A stretch of DNA of 64,000 nt from Planctomycetaceae bacterium (GTDB lineage Bacteria > Planctomycetota > Planctomycetia > Pirellulales > Pirellulaceae): the NCBI GenBank assembly GCA_005778405.1, contig SXOA01000023.1, positions 1 through 64,000 of the forward strand, read 5' to 3'. The position numbers and the translations under genes are program-made. Of this stretch, positions 10,215 through 18,837 are shown piece by piece. Under the pieces are notes generated by a model. That model did not search any database and was not told where the DNA came from. It worked only from the letters and a program-made list of their open reading frames with translations. How positions within the stretch are numbered: the first letter of the stretch is position 1; each line of letters starts with the position of its first letter.

Positions 10215-11609
10215 ATGAGTGACGCCTGGAATCTCCGCCGCACTTGCGCCCAATTCCGCCAGCTCGAAACGAGCCAGGCGAGCCGGCGCGGGTTCTTGCA
10301 CGCTGGCGTCATTGGAACGGCCGGGCTGTCGCTGGCGAATCTGCTGCGGAGCGAAGCAGCGGCGGTCCCGATAACGACTCAGGACAAAGCGAAGAACAAT
10401 GTCATCATTCTGTGGATGCGGGGGGGCCCCAGCCACATCGACATGTGGGATACCAAGCCCAATGCCCCAGCGGAGTTTCGCGGCGAATTTGGCACGATGA
10501 GCACGAATGTGGCGGGCATTCAGCTCACCGATATGCTGCCGCACTGCGCCAAGGTCATGGACAAGTGGTCCATCATCCGCAGCCTCAACCACGGCGACGC
10601 CGGACACAGCACGGGAGACCAGCTTTGCTTCACCGGCTACGGGCCGGGCATCGCCCCGGACGAAAACGCCCATCCCAGTTGCGGCAGCATCGCCGCCGAG
10701 CAACTCGGCAAGCTCAACCCGCGGCTGCCTCCGTATGTGATGATTCCCCGCATGGTCCCCGGCACCGGCTCCGCATATCTGGGTGTCTCCTGCAAACCGT
10801 TTGAAACTCAAGCCGACCCCGCCACGGTCGGACCCTTCAAGGTCCAGAATTTCGAGATGGCCGCTGGGCTTTCCGTCAACCGCCTCGGCGACCGGCAGAA
10901 CCTGCTCTCCGGGCTCGACAAGCTTCGCCGCGAAGCCGATGCCAGCGGCAAGATGGCTGGACTCGACCGTTTTGGCCAAAAGGCCTACGACATGCTCTGC
11001 TCCCCGGAAGCTCAGAAGGCGTTCGACCTCGACGCCGAACCGCAGAAAGTTCGCGACCGCTACGGCTTCATGCCGGCATGGGATCCCGGCGCAAGTAACC
11101 GCTGCGGCTCCCCCGCCTGGAGCCAGCGAATGCTGCTCGCCCGCCGCCTGGTCGAAGCGGGTGTCCGCATGGTGACGGTGGATCTCCGCTGGTGGGATAC
11201 GCACGTCAAAGGGTTTGAGTCCCTCAGGTTCGGATTTCTGCCCCGGTTCGACCTGGCCTATACCGCTCTGATTGAAGACCTCCATGAGCGCGGCCTCATG
11301 GAAAAGACACTGGTCGTCGCCTGGGGAGAATTCGGCCGCACTCCACGAGTGAACAACGACGCCGGTCGTGACCATTACCCCAACGTGTTCAGCGCCGCCA
11401 TTGCCGGCGGCAAGGTAAAAGGAGGCCGCGTCATTGGGGCTTCGGACAGCCACGGCGCATTCCCCAAGGATAACCCCAAGTCGCCGCTCGACGTGCTGGC
11501 CACCATCTACGACCATCTCGGCATCGACACCAAAAAGCAGTATCTTAATGATGCTGGGCGTCCCATTTCCGTCCTTTCTGGCGGCGAGCCCATTAAAGAG
11601 TTGTTCTAA
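10215..11609 (+). CDS. DUF1501 family protein (orphan copy 1)
   Basis: DUF1501 proteins are exported, sulfatase/alkaline-phosphatase-fold-like proteins that are very abundant in Planctomycetes; their reaction is unknown. This copy has a Tat-like signal (ASRRGFLHAGVIGTAGLSLANLL). Typical family segments follow: WMRGGPSHIDMWDTKP, SIIRSLNHGDAGHSTG, VVAWGEFGRTPRVN, GRDHYPNVF and GASDSHGAF. The start at MSDAW puts the Arg pair at a usual distance; an ATG 17 codons upstream at 10164 is also possible. Unlike two other copies here, it has no adjacent DUF1553 partner. Confidence 0.9.
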   Translation: MSDAWNLRRTCAQFRQLETSQASRRGFLHAGVIGTAGLSLANLLRSEAAAVPITTQDKAKNNVIILWMRGGPSHIDMWDTKPNAPAEFRGEFGTMSTNVAGIQLTDMLPHCAKVMDKWSIIRSLNHGDAGHSTGDQLCFTGYGPGIAPDENAHPSCGSIAAEQLGKLNPRLPPYVMIPRMVPGTGSAYLGVSCKPFETQADPATVGPFKVQNFEMAAGLSVNRLGDRQNLLSGLDKLRREADASGKMAGLDRFGQKAYDMLCSPEAQKAFDLDAEPQKVRDRYGFMPAWDPGASNRCGSPAWSQRMLLARRLVEAGVRMVTVDLRWWDTHVKGFESLRFGFLPRFDLAYTALIEDLHERGLMEKTLVVAWGEFGRTPRVNNDAGRDHYPNVFSAAIAGGKVKGGRVIGASDSHGAFPKDNPKSPLDVLATIYDHLGIDTKKQYLNDAGRPISVLSGGEPIKELF

Positions 11610-11663
11610 CGGCCACAGGTGATAAGCCTGCGATCTTCCGTCTCTATCCCCGCTGTTGGACAG

Positions 11664-11906
11664 TTATTTCGTCCAGAAGTCCAGGTATCGCTGAAAAGTC
11701 TCGTGGAATTGCGGAGAGAGATCACGGCAAAACGTGAGCGGGTAATAGACGACGTCCCAGAGCGCCGCGGGCAACGGAGCGTTCACCGTGACCCATAACG
11801 CCGGACCGGAACTGAGGATGTAGAGGACAGGAATAAGTAGCAAACTTCCCAAGGGGAGAAGTCCTAGCACGCTAAAATGTCGTTCTCGATCCTTGTCGTC
11901 TTCCAT
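11664..11906 (-). CDS. Small hypothetical membrane protein
   Basis: The 80-residue product has a charged N-terminus (MEDDKDRERHF) followed by one strong hydrophobic helix at about 12-32 (VLGLLPLGSLLLIPVLYIL), a second moderately hydrophobic stretch, and a soluble tail ending in LDFWTK. I recognise no family. It converges on the DUF1501 gene. The clear membrane segment and compact length support a real gene, though similarity data would be needed to be sure. Confidence 0.5.
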   Translation of the reverse strand: MEDDKDRERHFSVLGLLPLGSLLLIPVLYILSSGPALWVTVNAPLPAALWDVVYYPLTFCRDLSPQFHETFQRYLDFWTK

Positions 11907-12000
11907 ACTCTGATTCTAGCCGCTGATGTGACGGCGGGGTGAATGGTTTCCGTGTCGTTTGTCCGCGGCGGCCTCACACGCTATGCTAATCCTCGTCTGC

Positions 12001-12021
12001 CCCCTGTCCCCTGACCCCTGA
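12001..12021. repeat. Short heptamer array upstream of aroH
   Basis: Three period-7 units (CCCCTGT, CCCCTGA, CCCCTGA) end 15 bases before the aroH ATG. Confidence 0.75.
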
Positions 12022-12036
12022 CCACTTTAATCAAGC

Positions 12037-12465
12037 ATGCTTGTTCGCGGCGTTCGCGGCGCTACTACTGTCGAAAACAACACGCGGGATGAAATCCTCA
12101 CCGCCACAAGGCAGCTCTTCGCGCTCATGATCCGTTTGAACGGAATTGAACCGGAAATGGCGGCGAGCGCCATGTTCTCGGTAACGACTGACCTGAATGC
12201 CGAGTTTCCCGCCCTGGCCGCCCGGCAGCTTGGCTGGCTGGAAGTGCCGCTGCTGTGCACCTACGAAATCGACGTCACCGGGAGCCTGAAGAAGTGCATC
12301 CGCATCCTGATCAACTGGAACACGGAGAAATCCCAGCACGACATCAAGCACGTCTACATCAAGGACGCGGTTCGCCTGCGCCCCGACCTTTGCAAATTGC
12401 CGCCGGTCGATTTTGGCGAGCTGGAGATGTGGATTGGGGAGCAGATGAAGCAGTATCAGAAATGA
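12037..12465 (+). CDS. aroH: Monofunctional chorismate mutase, AroH class
   Basis: It converts chorismate to prephenate for Phe/Tyr synthesis. The product is 142 residues and follows the Bacillus subtilis AroH type rather than the AroQ helical type. Visible features are [18 protein letters not shown] at the N-terminus with the active-site arginine [22 protein letters not shown], the E/C-containing segment [11 protein letters not shown], and CIRILI before a C-terminal tail. The TGA stop lies inside the first unit of an inverted heptamer array. The GTG-start HD-domain gene follows after that array on the same strand. Confidence 0.93.
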   Translation: MLVRGVRGATTVENNTRDEILTATRQLFALMIRLNGIEPEMAASAMFSVTTDLNAEFPALAARQLGWLEVPLLCTYEIDVTGSLKKCIRILINWNTEKSQHDIKHVYIKDAVRLRPDLCKLPPVDFGELEMWIGEQMKQYQK

Positions 12466-12552
12466 CGAAATTTGAATGGCGAATGACGAATGGAAAACCG
12501 GCAAGTCGAATTCCTAACATTCGTCATTCGCCATTCGGACTTCGTCATTCAG
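12461..12552. repeat. Inverted heptamer-array element between aroH and HD gene
   Basis: The left arm consists of degenerate 7-mers of the type ATGACGA/ATGGCGA. The right arm holds the complementary 7-mers CATTCGT/CATTCGC/CATTCGG. A loop of about 24 bases separates the arms. The first unit contains the aroH stop codon, and the element ends 20 bases before the HD-gene GTG. Confidence 0.85.
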
Positions 12553-12571
12553 AACGCAGGTTTTTTCGCCC

Positions 12572-13903
12572 GTGACGTCTCTTTCCGACATTCCCGAACT
12601 CCGTGAACTCGACTCCCGTCAGAGCCTGGTGCGGATTCCGCACGAGGAGGATGTGCCGCTCACGCCGCGAGTGCGGCAGCTGATTGATACGGCGGAGTTT
12701 CGCCGGCTAGCGCGGATCAGTCAGCTGGGGCTGGTAAGCCTGGTTTATCCGGCAGCGAATCACACGCGGTTTGAACACTCGCTCGGCGTTTATCGCACGG
12801 CCCTGCTCTTTCTGCGGCAACTTGCCGGCGAGCCCCGATTTGAGGCGGCAATTACCCGCGAAGATGCGGAATGCTTTATCGTCGCGGCTCTGCTGCACGA
12901 CCTGGGGCACTGGCCCTTCTGCCACCCCATCGAAGACATCCATCTCCCCGGCGTCCCCAGTCACGAGCTATTCGCCAACAGTTTTCTGCTGGAAGGGGAA
13001 ATCGCCGACACTCTCCGCGGCGAATGGAACCTCCAGCCGCGGGAGGTGACAGCCCTGCTCAGTGACAAGCCACGGGACAATCGGCAGCGGATTTTGCGGA
13101 GCATGCTTAGCGGCCCGGTGGATGCCGACAAGCTCGACTATTTGCAGCGGGACAGCCTCCACTGCGGCGTCCCCTACGGCCGCCACTTCGACCAGCAGCG
13201 GCTGATTGGCAGCTTATGCCTCAACGAAGCGGGGGACGGCCTGGCCATCCGGGACAAAGGGCGGACCGCGGCGGAGATGCTGGTCTTCGCCCGCTATGTG
13301 ATGTTCAGCGAGGTCTATTGGCACCACGCAGTCCGGAGTGCGACCGCCATGCTGCAGCGGGCCTTCTTCCTGCTCCACGGGCAGCTCGACCTCGACCAAC
13401 TCTTCCGGCTCTCTGAGTACGCCTTCATCACTTCTCTGCAGCAATCTGCCGGCGAAAGCCCCGCGGGTGAACTGCTCGCTGGCCTCTTCGGCCCCACCCG
13501 CCGGCTTTACAAGCGGCTGGCGGAGTTCAGCTTTTTCCAGGAGCGTCGCTGGTACGAAAAGGTTGCCCGGCAGCCTTACTCCTGGCTGACCGCTGGCAGC
13601 GAAGCCTTCGCCGCCGCCGCCAGCAAACGCCTCGGCCGCCGCATCCCCCCGCACGAAATCCTGTTCGACGCTCCGCCAGTCAAGCGCGAGGTCGAATTCA
13701 ACGTGCAAATCCACTTTCCCAAGGAAAAATGCTATCGGCCGCTGGGCGAAGTCTCGCCGGTCGTCCACACGCTGGCCACGAAGCAGTTTGACGACTACGT
13801 GAAGCGAGTCCGCATCTTTGTACATCCGCGGATTGCGGCGGATATGCGGTCTCTGCCGCGAATGGACGAGATTCTGGCCGAGACGCTGGTCACCATGGGC
13901 TGA
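12572..13903 (+). CDS. HD-domain phosphohydrolase (dNTPase-like)
   Basis: The 443-residue cytoplasmic protein shows the HD superfamily metal site: TRFEHSLGVY near residue 66 and LLHDLGHWPF near 108. A further DADKLDYLQRDS segment near 187 supplies the last aspartate. The arrangement matches the dGTPase-like/YdhJ group of HD phosphohydrolases, which hydrolyse deoxynucleotides or other phosphoesters; the substrate cannot be assigned here. The start is a GTG directly after a heptamer-array element. The product is slightly longer than minimal HD domains because of a C-terminal helical region typical of this group. Confidence 0.85.
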   Translation: MTSLSDIPELRELDSRQSLVRIPHEEDVPLTPRVRQLIDTAEFRRLARISQLGLVSLVYPAANHTRFEHSLGVYRTALLFLRQLAGEPRFEAAITREDAECFIVAALLHDLGHWPFCHPIEDIHLPGVPSHELFANSFLLEGEIADTLRGEWNLQPREVTALLSDKPRDNRQRILRSMLSGPVDADKLDYLQRDSLHCGVPYGRHFDQQRLIGSLCLNEAGDGLAIRDKGRTAAEMLVFARYVMFSEVYWHHAVRSATAMLQRAFFLLHGQLDLDQLFRLSEYAFITSLQQSAGESPAGELLAGLFGPTRRLYKRLAEFSFFQERRWYEKVARQPYSWLTAGSEAFAAAASKRLGRRIPPHEILFDAPPVKREVEFNVQIHFPKEKCYRPLGEVSPVVHTLATKQFDDYVKRVRIFVHPRIAADMRSLPRMDEILAETLVTMG

Positions 13904-14011
13904 ACGGACGGCCAGAATTCTCGATTGCAGCTTGAGCTTTCGCCAGCCAAACCCCTACACTGAAGGGGTCTTTGCGTCCCAATTCGATTCGCCGCCCGCA
14001 AGGAGAACCGC

Positions 14012-14257
14012 ATGACTGTCAAAACTGCATCCCTGGTTGACCAGATTGGAGACGCCGCGGGCAAAGTCTGGCATGCACTCCACAAGGATGGCTCACTTTC
14101 AATTGCCAGGCTTGTGGAAACCGTTGAGCTCAACCGCGACTTGGTCATGCAAGCCATCGGCTGGCTCGCCCGCGAAGGAAAGCTGCACTTCACCGAGACC
14201 AAGCGGGGGCGGCTCCTCTCGCTCATTGAGCTGTCCAACGGTAACGGCCAGGTTTAG
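14012..14257 (+). CDS. Small winged-helix DNA-binding protein (DUF2582-like)
   Basis: The 81-residue protein consists of one winged helix-turn-helix: an N-terminal helix (DQIGDAAGKVWHALH), the HTH (SIARLVETVELNRDLVMQAIGWLAREGK) and a wing strand (LHFTETKRGRLLSL). The pattern is that of DUF2582 proteins. A good Shine-Dalgarno (AAGGAG) lies 8 bases before the ATG. It could be a small transcription regulator. There is no sensor domain and no obvious target nearby. Confidence 0.8.
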   Translation: MTVKTASLVDQIGDAAGKVWHALHKDGSLSIARLVETVELNRDLVMQAIGWLAREGKLHFTETKRGRLLSLIELSNGNGQV

Positions 14258-14280
14258 ACACTCACGACGCCGCCGGTAAG

Positions 14281-14314
14281 AAACAAACACACCCACGAGA
14301 TTTCGCGGGTGTGT
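14281..14314 (-). terminator. Intrinsic terminator downstream of the secretin-like gene
   Basis: A stem pairing ACACACCCaCG with its complement across a short loop is followed, on the minus strand, by TTTGTTT. It lies about 45 bases beyond the stop of the minus-strand gene and between convergent genes, so it may serve both directions. Confidence 0.65.
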
Positions 14315-14356
14315 CTTGCATTCAATCTTTGGCTTGGGTCAGCCGCCGGCTAGGCA

Positions 14357-15718
14357 TTAGAACATTCCGCCGCCGCCACCCATGCCGCCACCGCCCATGC
14401 CACCACCACCCATTCCGGCGCCCATGCCACCACCACCTCCACCCATGCCACCGCCAAATCCACCCTGGCCGCCGCCGCCGCCGTTCATGCCGCCCTGGCC
14501 TCCCAGGCCAAACAGGCTGGAGTTCGGGGCAATTGGCACCACCAAGTCGCCGACGCGATAGACCTTGGTGATGAGCTGGCTGCCGGCGTCTTCCGGCGTG
14601 GTGATCTGCATGACTTCATCCTTGATGAGATAAGTCAGGCCGAGCTCGCCAAGCATGTTTCGCAATCCGGCCCGCAAACTGATTTGCTTGAAATTGACGG
14701 TCACAGGGGTTTCCAGATTGATGGCTGCTTCTTCCAGCTTTTTAGTCGCCAAAACAATCGGAATTCCGAACCGTTCCTTCAAATCCTCGATCACCTCCTT
14801 GAGCGGCGTTTCGGGATAGTCGAGGTCGACGTTCGCTTCCAGGGCATCCAGGATTCGTTGTTCCTTGCTCTTTCCCTTGCCGGCAATGTCGACGGCGCTT
14901 GAGCGGAAGTTCCGGAAAGGGCTGCGGGAAATCTCTTCCCACTTTTCGGCCGAAGGATAGACGATTGGGGGTTCATCGGGAAACGGCACCAGGGCGACTT
15001 CCGTCTGGTGCAGCGCCGCGAGAAAGTTGCGGTGCCGCAAGAGCCGGATTTGCACTAGTTCCGAATCATAGCGCTGCAATTGACCGGAAGCGTTGACGAC
15101 TGCAGCGATGGTCGAACCCGGAGCAAGTTTTTCCACTTCCGGCCGAACCAACTCGTCAGCGTCCATGAAATTCCCCTCTTCCATTAAGGCGTCAAAGCGA
15201 TCCATCACCTGCTTGAGCCGCTGGGTTTTGAGGTCCAGATCTCGCACAATACGCAATTGTTCCCGCGCTTGAGCTTCCCGTTCCCGTTCACGGGCAATTT
15301 TTTCCTTGACGACGCCGCCTTCTCGCCGCGCTCCTCGGATGGCACTATGCACCTGCGATAGCAATTGGGCGCGTGTTTCGGCGCTCAAAGCACTCGCCAG
15401 CTTGATCATTTCACCGAGGGACTTCAGGCTCTGCTCAACACCATCGGGATCGGATCCCATGCCAGCGCGAGCATCGGATAGCTCCTTCTCGACGCGAGCC
15501 TTGATCAGCCCTTCCTGCACCTTGCGCTCCCCCTCTGTGTCGTCCAGGATTCCGCGCCCTTCTGCCTTGTCCTGGGCGAGCACTTCGTCAATCAGCGAGG
15601 AACCGCTGGTGGTCGCGGGTACTTCGGTTGCCGGCTCATCGCCGGGTGGTGCCGCAGTCGCCGGCATCGCCAATGCCGCGATGGCTAACAATAGTCCAAA
15701 CCATTTTTGCTTCTTCAT
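14357..15718 (-). CDS. Secreted protein with secretin/STN-like domain and Gly/Met-rich tail
   Basis: The protein is about 453 residues from the ATG preceded by AAGGAAG. The signal peptide is KKQKWFGLLLAIAALAMPATAA. The central part is a long charged helical region (DAEGRGILDD to LDLKTQRLKQVMDRF), likely coiled coil. Residues about 320-410 contain DYPETPLKEVIEDLKERFGI, then a strand-turn unit ending in YLIKDEVMQITTPEDA; this resembles the short secretin N-terminal/STN-type domain common in planctomycete secreted proteins. It ends with about 50 residues of Gly, Met and Gln. No membrane pore domain is present, so it is not a full secretin. Confidence 0.75.
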   Translation of the reverse strand: MKKQKWFGLLLAIAALAMPATAAPPGDEPATEVPATTSGSSLIDEVLAQDKAEGRGILDDTEGERKVQEGLIKARVEKELSDARAGMGSDPDGVEQSLKSLGEMIKLASALSAETRAQLLSQVHSAIRGARREGGVVKEKIAREREREAQAREQLRIVRDLDLKTQRLKQVMDRFDALMEEGNFMDADELVRPEVEKLAPGSTIAAVVNASGQLQRYDSELVQIRLLRHRNFLAALHQTEVALVPFPDEPPIVYPSAEKWEEISRSPFRNFRSSAVDIAGKGKSKEQRILDALEANVDLDYPETPLKEVIEDLKERFGIPIVLATKKLEEAAINLETPVTVNFKQISLRAGLRNMLGELGLTYLIKDEVMQITTPEDAGSQLITKVYRVGDLVVPIAPNSSLFGLGGQGGMNGGGGGQGGFGGGMGGGGGGMGAGMGGGGMGGGGMGGGGGMF

Positions 15719-16022
15719 TTTCTTCCTTAATCTCGCCATGGAATGCTGGGTGCCTGGTCTGTTCCGAGTCATGCCCCGTACCGGCCCGATTTGTTACGGC
15801 CAAAAAAAAAAACCGACGTGGCGGAACACAAAGTTCCGTCACGTCGGTTTTCGTTTGGATAAGGCCCCGGAATGCCCGAGACCCCCTTGATCGAAGAGTC
15901 CGACTGTCAGCCGCTACTTGGGAATTCCCTGTCAGAACTCGTCATTAAGTAGAGGGCCCTAGATGGCCACTGGTCCTTATCATACAGGGAGAAATGCCTG
16001 GCACAAGGGAATTTGCGAACAA
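15719..16022. other. Intergenic region with terminator and possible promoter
   Basis: This region of about 300 bases separates two minus-strand genes. It contains one very strong hairpin with an oligo-T run, annotated separately. The remaining sequence should hold the promoter of the secretin-like gene. No small gene is visible. Confidence 0.4.
15802..15850 (-). terminator. Strong intrinsic terminator (minus strand)
   Basis: Arms of about 17 bases (AACCGACGTGGCGGAAC and its near-complement) flank a 5-base loop. On the minus strand the stem is followed by an unbroken run of about 11 T. It terminates transcription of the DUF1501 gene whose stop is at 16023 and insulates the secretin-like gene. 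Confidence 0.85.
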
Positions 16023-17447
16023 CTAAGCGAGAATCTCCCCAATCACATGCCCATGCACATCGGTTAGCCGGCGGTTAATGCCGTTGTGCTTGAGTGAGAG
16101 GCGGGTGTGGTCGATGCCCAGCAAGTGCAGGATGGTGGCGTGCAGGTCGTAGCAGTAAGTCTTGTCTTTCACCGCCTCAAAGGCAAAATCATCGCTCTTG
16201 CCGTAGGCAATCCCCGGCTTAATACCAGCTCCGGCGAGCCAGGTGACGAAGCTTTTGGCATTGTGGTCGCGGCCGGTCGCGCCTTGGGTAAAGGGGAAGC
16301 GGCCGAACTCGGTGGTCCAGATGATCAGCGTATCCGCGAGCATTCCGCGGGCCTTCATGTCCGCCAGCAGGCCGGCAATCGGCCGATCCACCTGGCTGGC
16401 AATGAAGGGAAGTTCATTGGGAATGTCGCCATGGTTGTCCCAGTTTTTGCTTGCTCCGCCTGTGCCGCTCCAAACTTGCACGAAACGAACACCTCGCTCC
16501 AGCATCCGCCGGGCAACTAGGCAGTTTCGGCCAAAGGGCTCAGTGTTCTTGTCGTCGAGACCGTAAAGCTTGTGCGTCTGCCCAGTTTCGCGAGAAACAT
16601 CGAGCACGTCGGGGGCGCTGGCCTGCATCTTGGCTGCTAGTTCATAAGAAGCGATGCGGGCCTCCAGCCGTGAATCACCGGGATTCTCCGCCAGGTGCTC
16701 GCGATTGAGTTGCTGGAGAAGTTTCAAGCCGTCCGCTTCGCTGGTCGGGGTAATGTCTTTGGCCGAGGCCGGCGGAAAGAGGTCCGCAATGGGAGTTGGC
16801 GCTGTGGGCCGGATGACCGTCCCGGCGTGGGCCTGCGGCAGAAATCCTGCCGAGAAGTTGCCCACTTGGTTGTACGGCAATCCGCGGCTATCTGGCAGGA
16901 CGACAAAGGCCGGCAGATTGTCGGTCAGCCGTCCCAATCCGTAGGAAATCCAAGCCCCCAGGCACGGAAAACCGGGTTGAATGAAGCCGGTGTTTTGCAT
17001 GTAGCTCGCTGGCCCGTGGACGTTCGATTTGCTGGCCATCGCCATCAAGAACGCCAGGTCATCGACATGCCGTGCGATGTGGGGAAAAACACTGCTAACC
17101 CACCGTCCGGACTGGCCATGTTGTTTGAATTCGAAGGGGGACTTCATGACTGCGCCTGGCACGCTCGTCGCAGCCGCGATGATTCCAAAATCCACCTTCT
17201 TGCCGTGCTGCTTTTCAAGCTCCGGCTTGTAATCGAAGGTGTCCATCTGGCTCGCCCCGCCGTTCATAAAGAGTTGCAAGACGCGGCGAGCCTTAGGAGG
17301 ATGATGCAGCGGTGACTGCTGGGAATCCGCCAGTGCAAACGAATCCTCCGTCAGCATGGCAGCGAGCGCTAGTGCGCCAAAGCCGCCACCCATATTGGCA
17401 AGCAGTGAGCGGCGGGAAAGGGGGAAGTGGGAATGCATGCAGCCCAT
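16023..17447 (-). CDS. DUF1501 family protein (orphan copy 2)
   Basis: This is a 474-residue member of the exported DUF1501 family. The N-terminus MGCMHSHFPLSRRSLLANMGGGFGALALAAML is a Tat-like signal. Family landmarks are QLFMNGGASQMDTFDYKP, SNVHGPASYMQNTGF, FVVLPDSRG, IIWTTEFGRFPFT, GRDHNAKSF and LLGIDHTRLSLKHNG at the C-terminus. A perfect TATAAT overlaps the first ATG, so initiation at the second ATG (17438) on a nearly leaderless message is possible. The strong terminator downstream suggests a monocistronic unit. The biochemical role is unknown. Confidence 0.9.
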   Translation of the reverse strand: MGCMHSHFPLSRRSLLANMGGGFGALALAAMLTEDSFALADSQQSPLHHPPKARRVLQLFMNGGASQMDTFDYKPELEKQHGKKVDFGIIAAATSVPGAVMKSPFEFKQHGQSGRWVSSVFPHIARHVDDLAFLMAMASKSNVHGPASYMQNTGFIQPGFPCLGAWISYGLGRLTDNLPAFVVLPDSRGLPYNQVGNFSAGFLPQAHAGTVIRPTAPTPIADLFPPASAKDITPTSEADGLKLLQQLNREHLAENPGDSRLEARIASYELAAKMQASAPDVLDVSRETGQTHKLYGLDDKNTEPFGRNCLVARRMLERGVRFVQVWSGTGGASKNWDNHGDIPNELPFIASQVDRPIAGLLADMKARGMLADTLIIWTTEFGRFPFTQGATGRDHNAKSFVTWLAGAGIKPGIAYGKSDDFAFEAVKDKTYCYDLHATILHLLGIDHTRLSLKHNGINRRLTDVHGHVIGEILA

Positions 17448-17451
17448 TATA
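17446..17451 (-). promoter_or_regulatory. Putative -10 hexamer overlapping the DUF1501 start
   Basis: TATAAT on the minus strand overlaps the first ATG. The predicted transcription start falls at the second in-frame ATG at 17438. No convincing -35 element is present. Confidence 0.3.
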
Positions 17452-17571
17452 GCACGACGCTGGAAAGCGGCACTTCATTCGATACCGTCAGTACAAGGAT
17501 GCCGCGATGCACTATAATGAACCGAGACGCGGACGGCCCGACATGGATTTTTTGGGGGGCGCTGCGCTCTT

Positions 17572-18003
17572 ATGAATCGCGAAAGGACCACACCCGTGGC
17601 TGAGACCCCAATCATACCGCCTAAGACCAAGCATCAACGCCAATCCGAGCTCCGCATGATTTGGCGGAACAAAGGAGTGGAAGGCGTTCAGGGAATTTTT
17701 GTGGAGAAATGCTCCCCCAACGGCAAATTGCCCGCGCCCGCCATGGCTCCGGCTGAAATGATCCAGGCGATTCTAGATGTGGAGTTTCCCAAACCTCCGC
17801 CGACTCCCAGCGAAGAGCGAATCGCCAAAGCGATTCAAGACTCCCTGGTTCAATGCCGTCGCTCTTCCGCGCCGCTGGCAACGCTGGAAAAGTTTTCCGA
17901 GGAACTGCGGGCCACTGCCGACGGATGGACCGATAAGGAGATTTCCGCGGTTGAAGACGGAGTGCGCCGGGGGCTGAATAACAAGTTCAATCGCCCCACT
18001 TAG
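17572..18003 (+). CDS. Hypothetical protein, 143 residues
   Basis: I recognise no family. The product is soluble and mixed in charge, with a Pro-rich N-terminus (VAETPIIPPKTK), a stretch RMIWRNKGVEGVQGIF, and a helical C-terminal half (SEERIAKAIQDSLVQCRR and WTDKEISAVEDGVRRGLNN). An alternative GTG start at 17596 has a better ribosome-binding sequence (AAAGGA) than the upstream ATG. Codon use looks like that of the neighbours. It converges on the minus-strand haem-protein gene 28 bases downstream. Confidence 0.55.
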   Translation: MNRERTTPVAETPIIPPKTKHQRQSELRMIWRNKGVEGVQGIFVEKCSPNGKLPAPAMAPAEMIQAILDVEFPKPPPTPSEERIAKAIQDSLVQCRRSSAPLATLEKFSEELRATADGWTDKEISAVEDGVRRGLNNKFNRPT

Positions 18004-18030
18004 CCCCAGGCAGCCTGTCCCGAATCTCTC

Positions 18031-18837
18031 TCATTTTTCCGCGGGGGATGAAGGCAAAATGCTAGGGGCCAGGATGAGCGCTTCTGGCGAAAGCAGTTTA
18101 AGAAGGACAGGGTCCACCTGTTTGGAGCCGGTTTGACGGAGCAGCGTCATCCCCGGTTTCAGCCGATTCCAAACTTCGTCTCCTTTGACTTCCTTGCCCG
18201 TGGAATCGAATAGCCGGACATAAGCCAGCGAAATCTGCGATTGCCGGAGTAATTGAACTGTTTCCATGACGGGCACTTTTCTCACGCTCTTCACTCCGTC
18301 TGCCTCCACCTCTTCTTCCCTAAATGAAGTTTCGACGTGCGGCTCAAAGGCATAAACCGAAATCGACAGTTTGTCCTTGCTGATGTTGGCAAGTTTTACA
18401 AACTGGGGAGGCGCAGCCGTGCCGAAGTCGCCGGCATCTTCCACGAGTGTGCCGTCGATCGCGTAAACGGGCCGATGGGCCGCATGGCAGCCTTTGCAGT
18501 TGAGGGCAGCTTGAAGATTGGAACCGTCCTTCACTTCGCCGCGGACGATCTCTTGGGCGGCGGTAACCAATGTGGCTGTCGCTTTCTGCCAGGCCTCCTG
18601 GCTCCCCTTGGCCGGCTTCGCTTTGGCCAGCGCCAGATAGAGATCGAGCAGCTCTTGCTTCTGCTCTTTCGTCGCTGTGCCGGCGAGCACTTCCTTATAG
18701 AGCGGCTTTTTTCCCGCCGCCCGTCCTGGCAGATGAGCCCGCTGCTCGATTTGCTGAATGGTGAGTTCGTCAGCAGCGAGCGACGCAGTTATGCTGGTGA
18801 ACAGAGTCACGGACAACAGGAATAGCGTGCGTATCAT
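18031..18837 (-). CDS. Secreted monohaem cytochrome-like protein
   Basis: The 268-residue product starts with a Sec signal peptide (MIRTLFLLSVTLFTSITASLAA). One haem-attachment motif, CKGCH, lies near residue 114 within a mostly helical N-terminal half. The C-terminal half (from about 130) is beta-rich with no family I recognise. The start codon overlaps the stop of the upstream DUF1501 gene by 4 bases, so it is translationally coupled and is the last gene of a DUF1553-DUF1501-monohaem operon. It probably acts in the same extracytoplasmic process. Confidence 0.8.
   Translation of the reverse strand: MIRTLFLLSVTLFTSITASLAADELTIQQIEQRAHLPGRAAGKKPLYKEVLAGTATKEQKQELLDLYLALAKAKPAKGSQEAWQKATATLVTAAQEIVRGEVKDGSNLQAALNCKGCHAAHRPVYAIDGTLVEDAGDFGTAAPPQFVKLANISKDKLSISVYAFEPHVETSFREEEVEADGVKSVRKVPVMETVQLLRQSQISLAYVRLFDSTGKEVKGDEVWNRLKPGMTLLRQTGSKQVDPVLLKLLSPEALILAPSILPSSPAEK

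Noticed and set aside
10188-11516. 442-codon minus-strand ORF
   Set aside because: Antisense to a well-supported DUF1501 gene.
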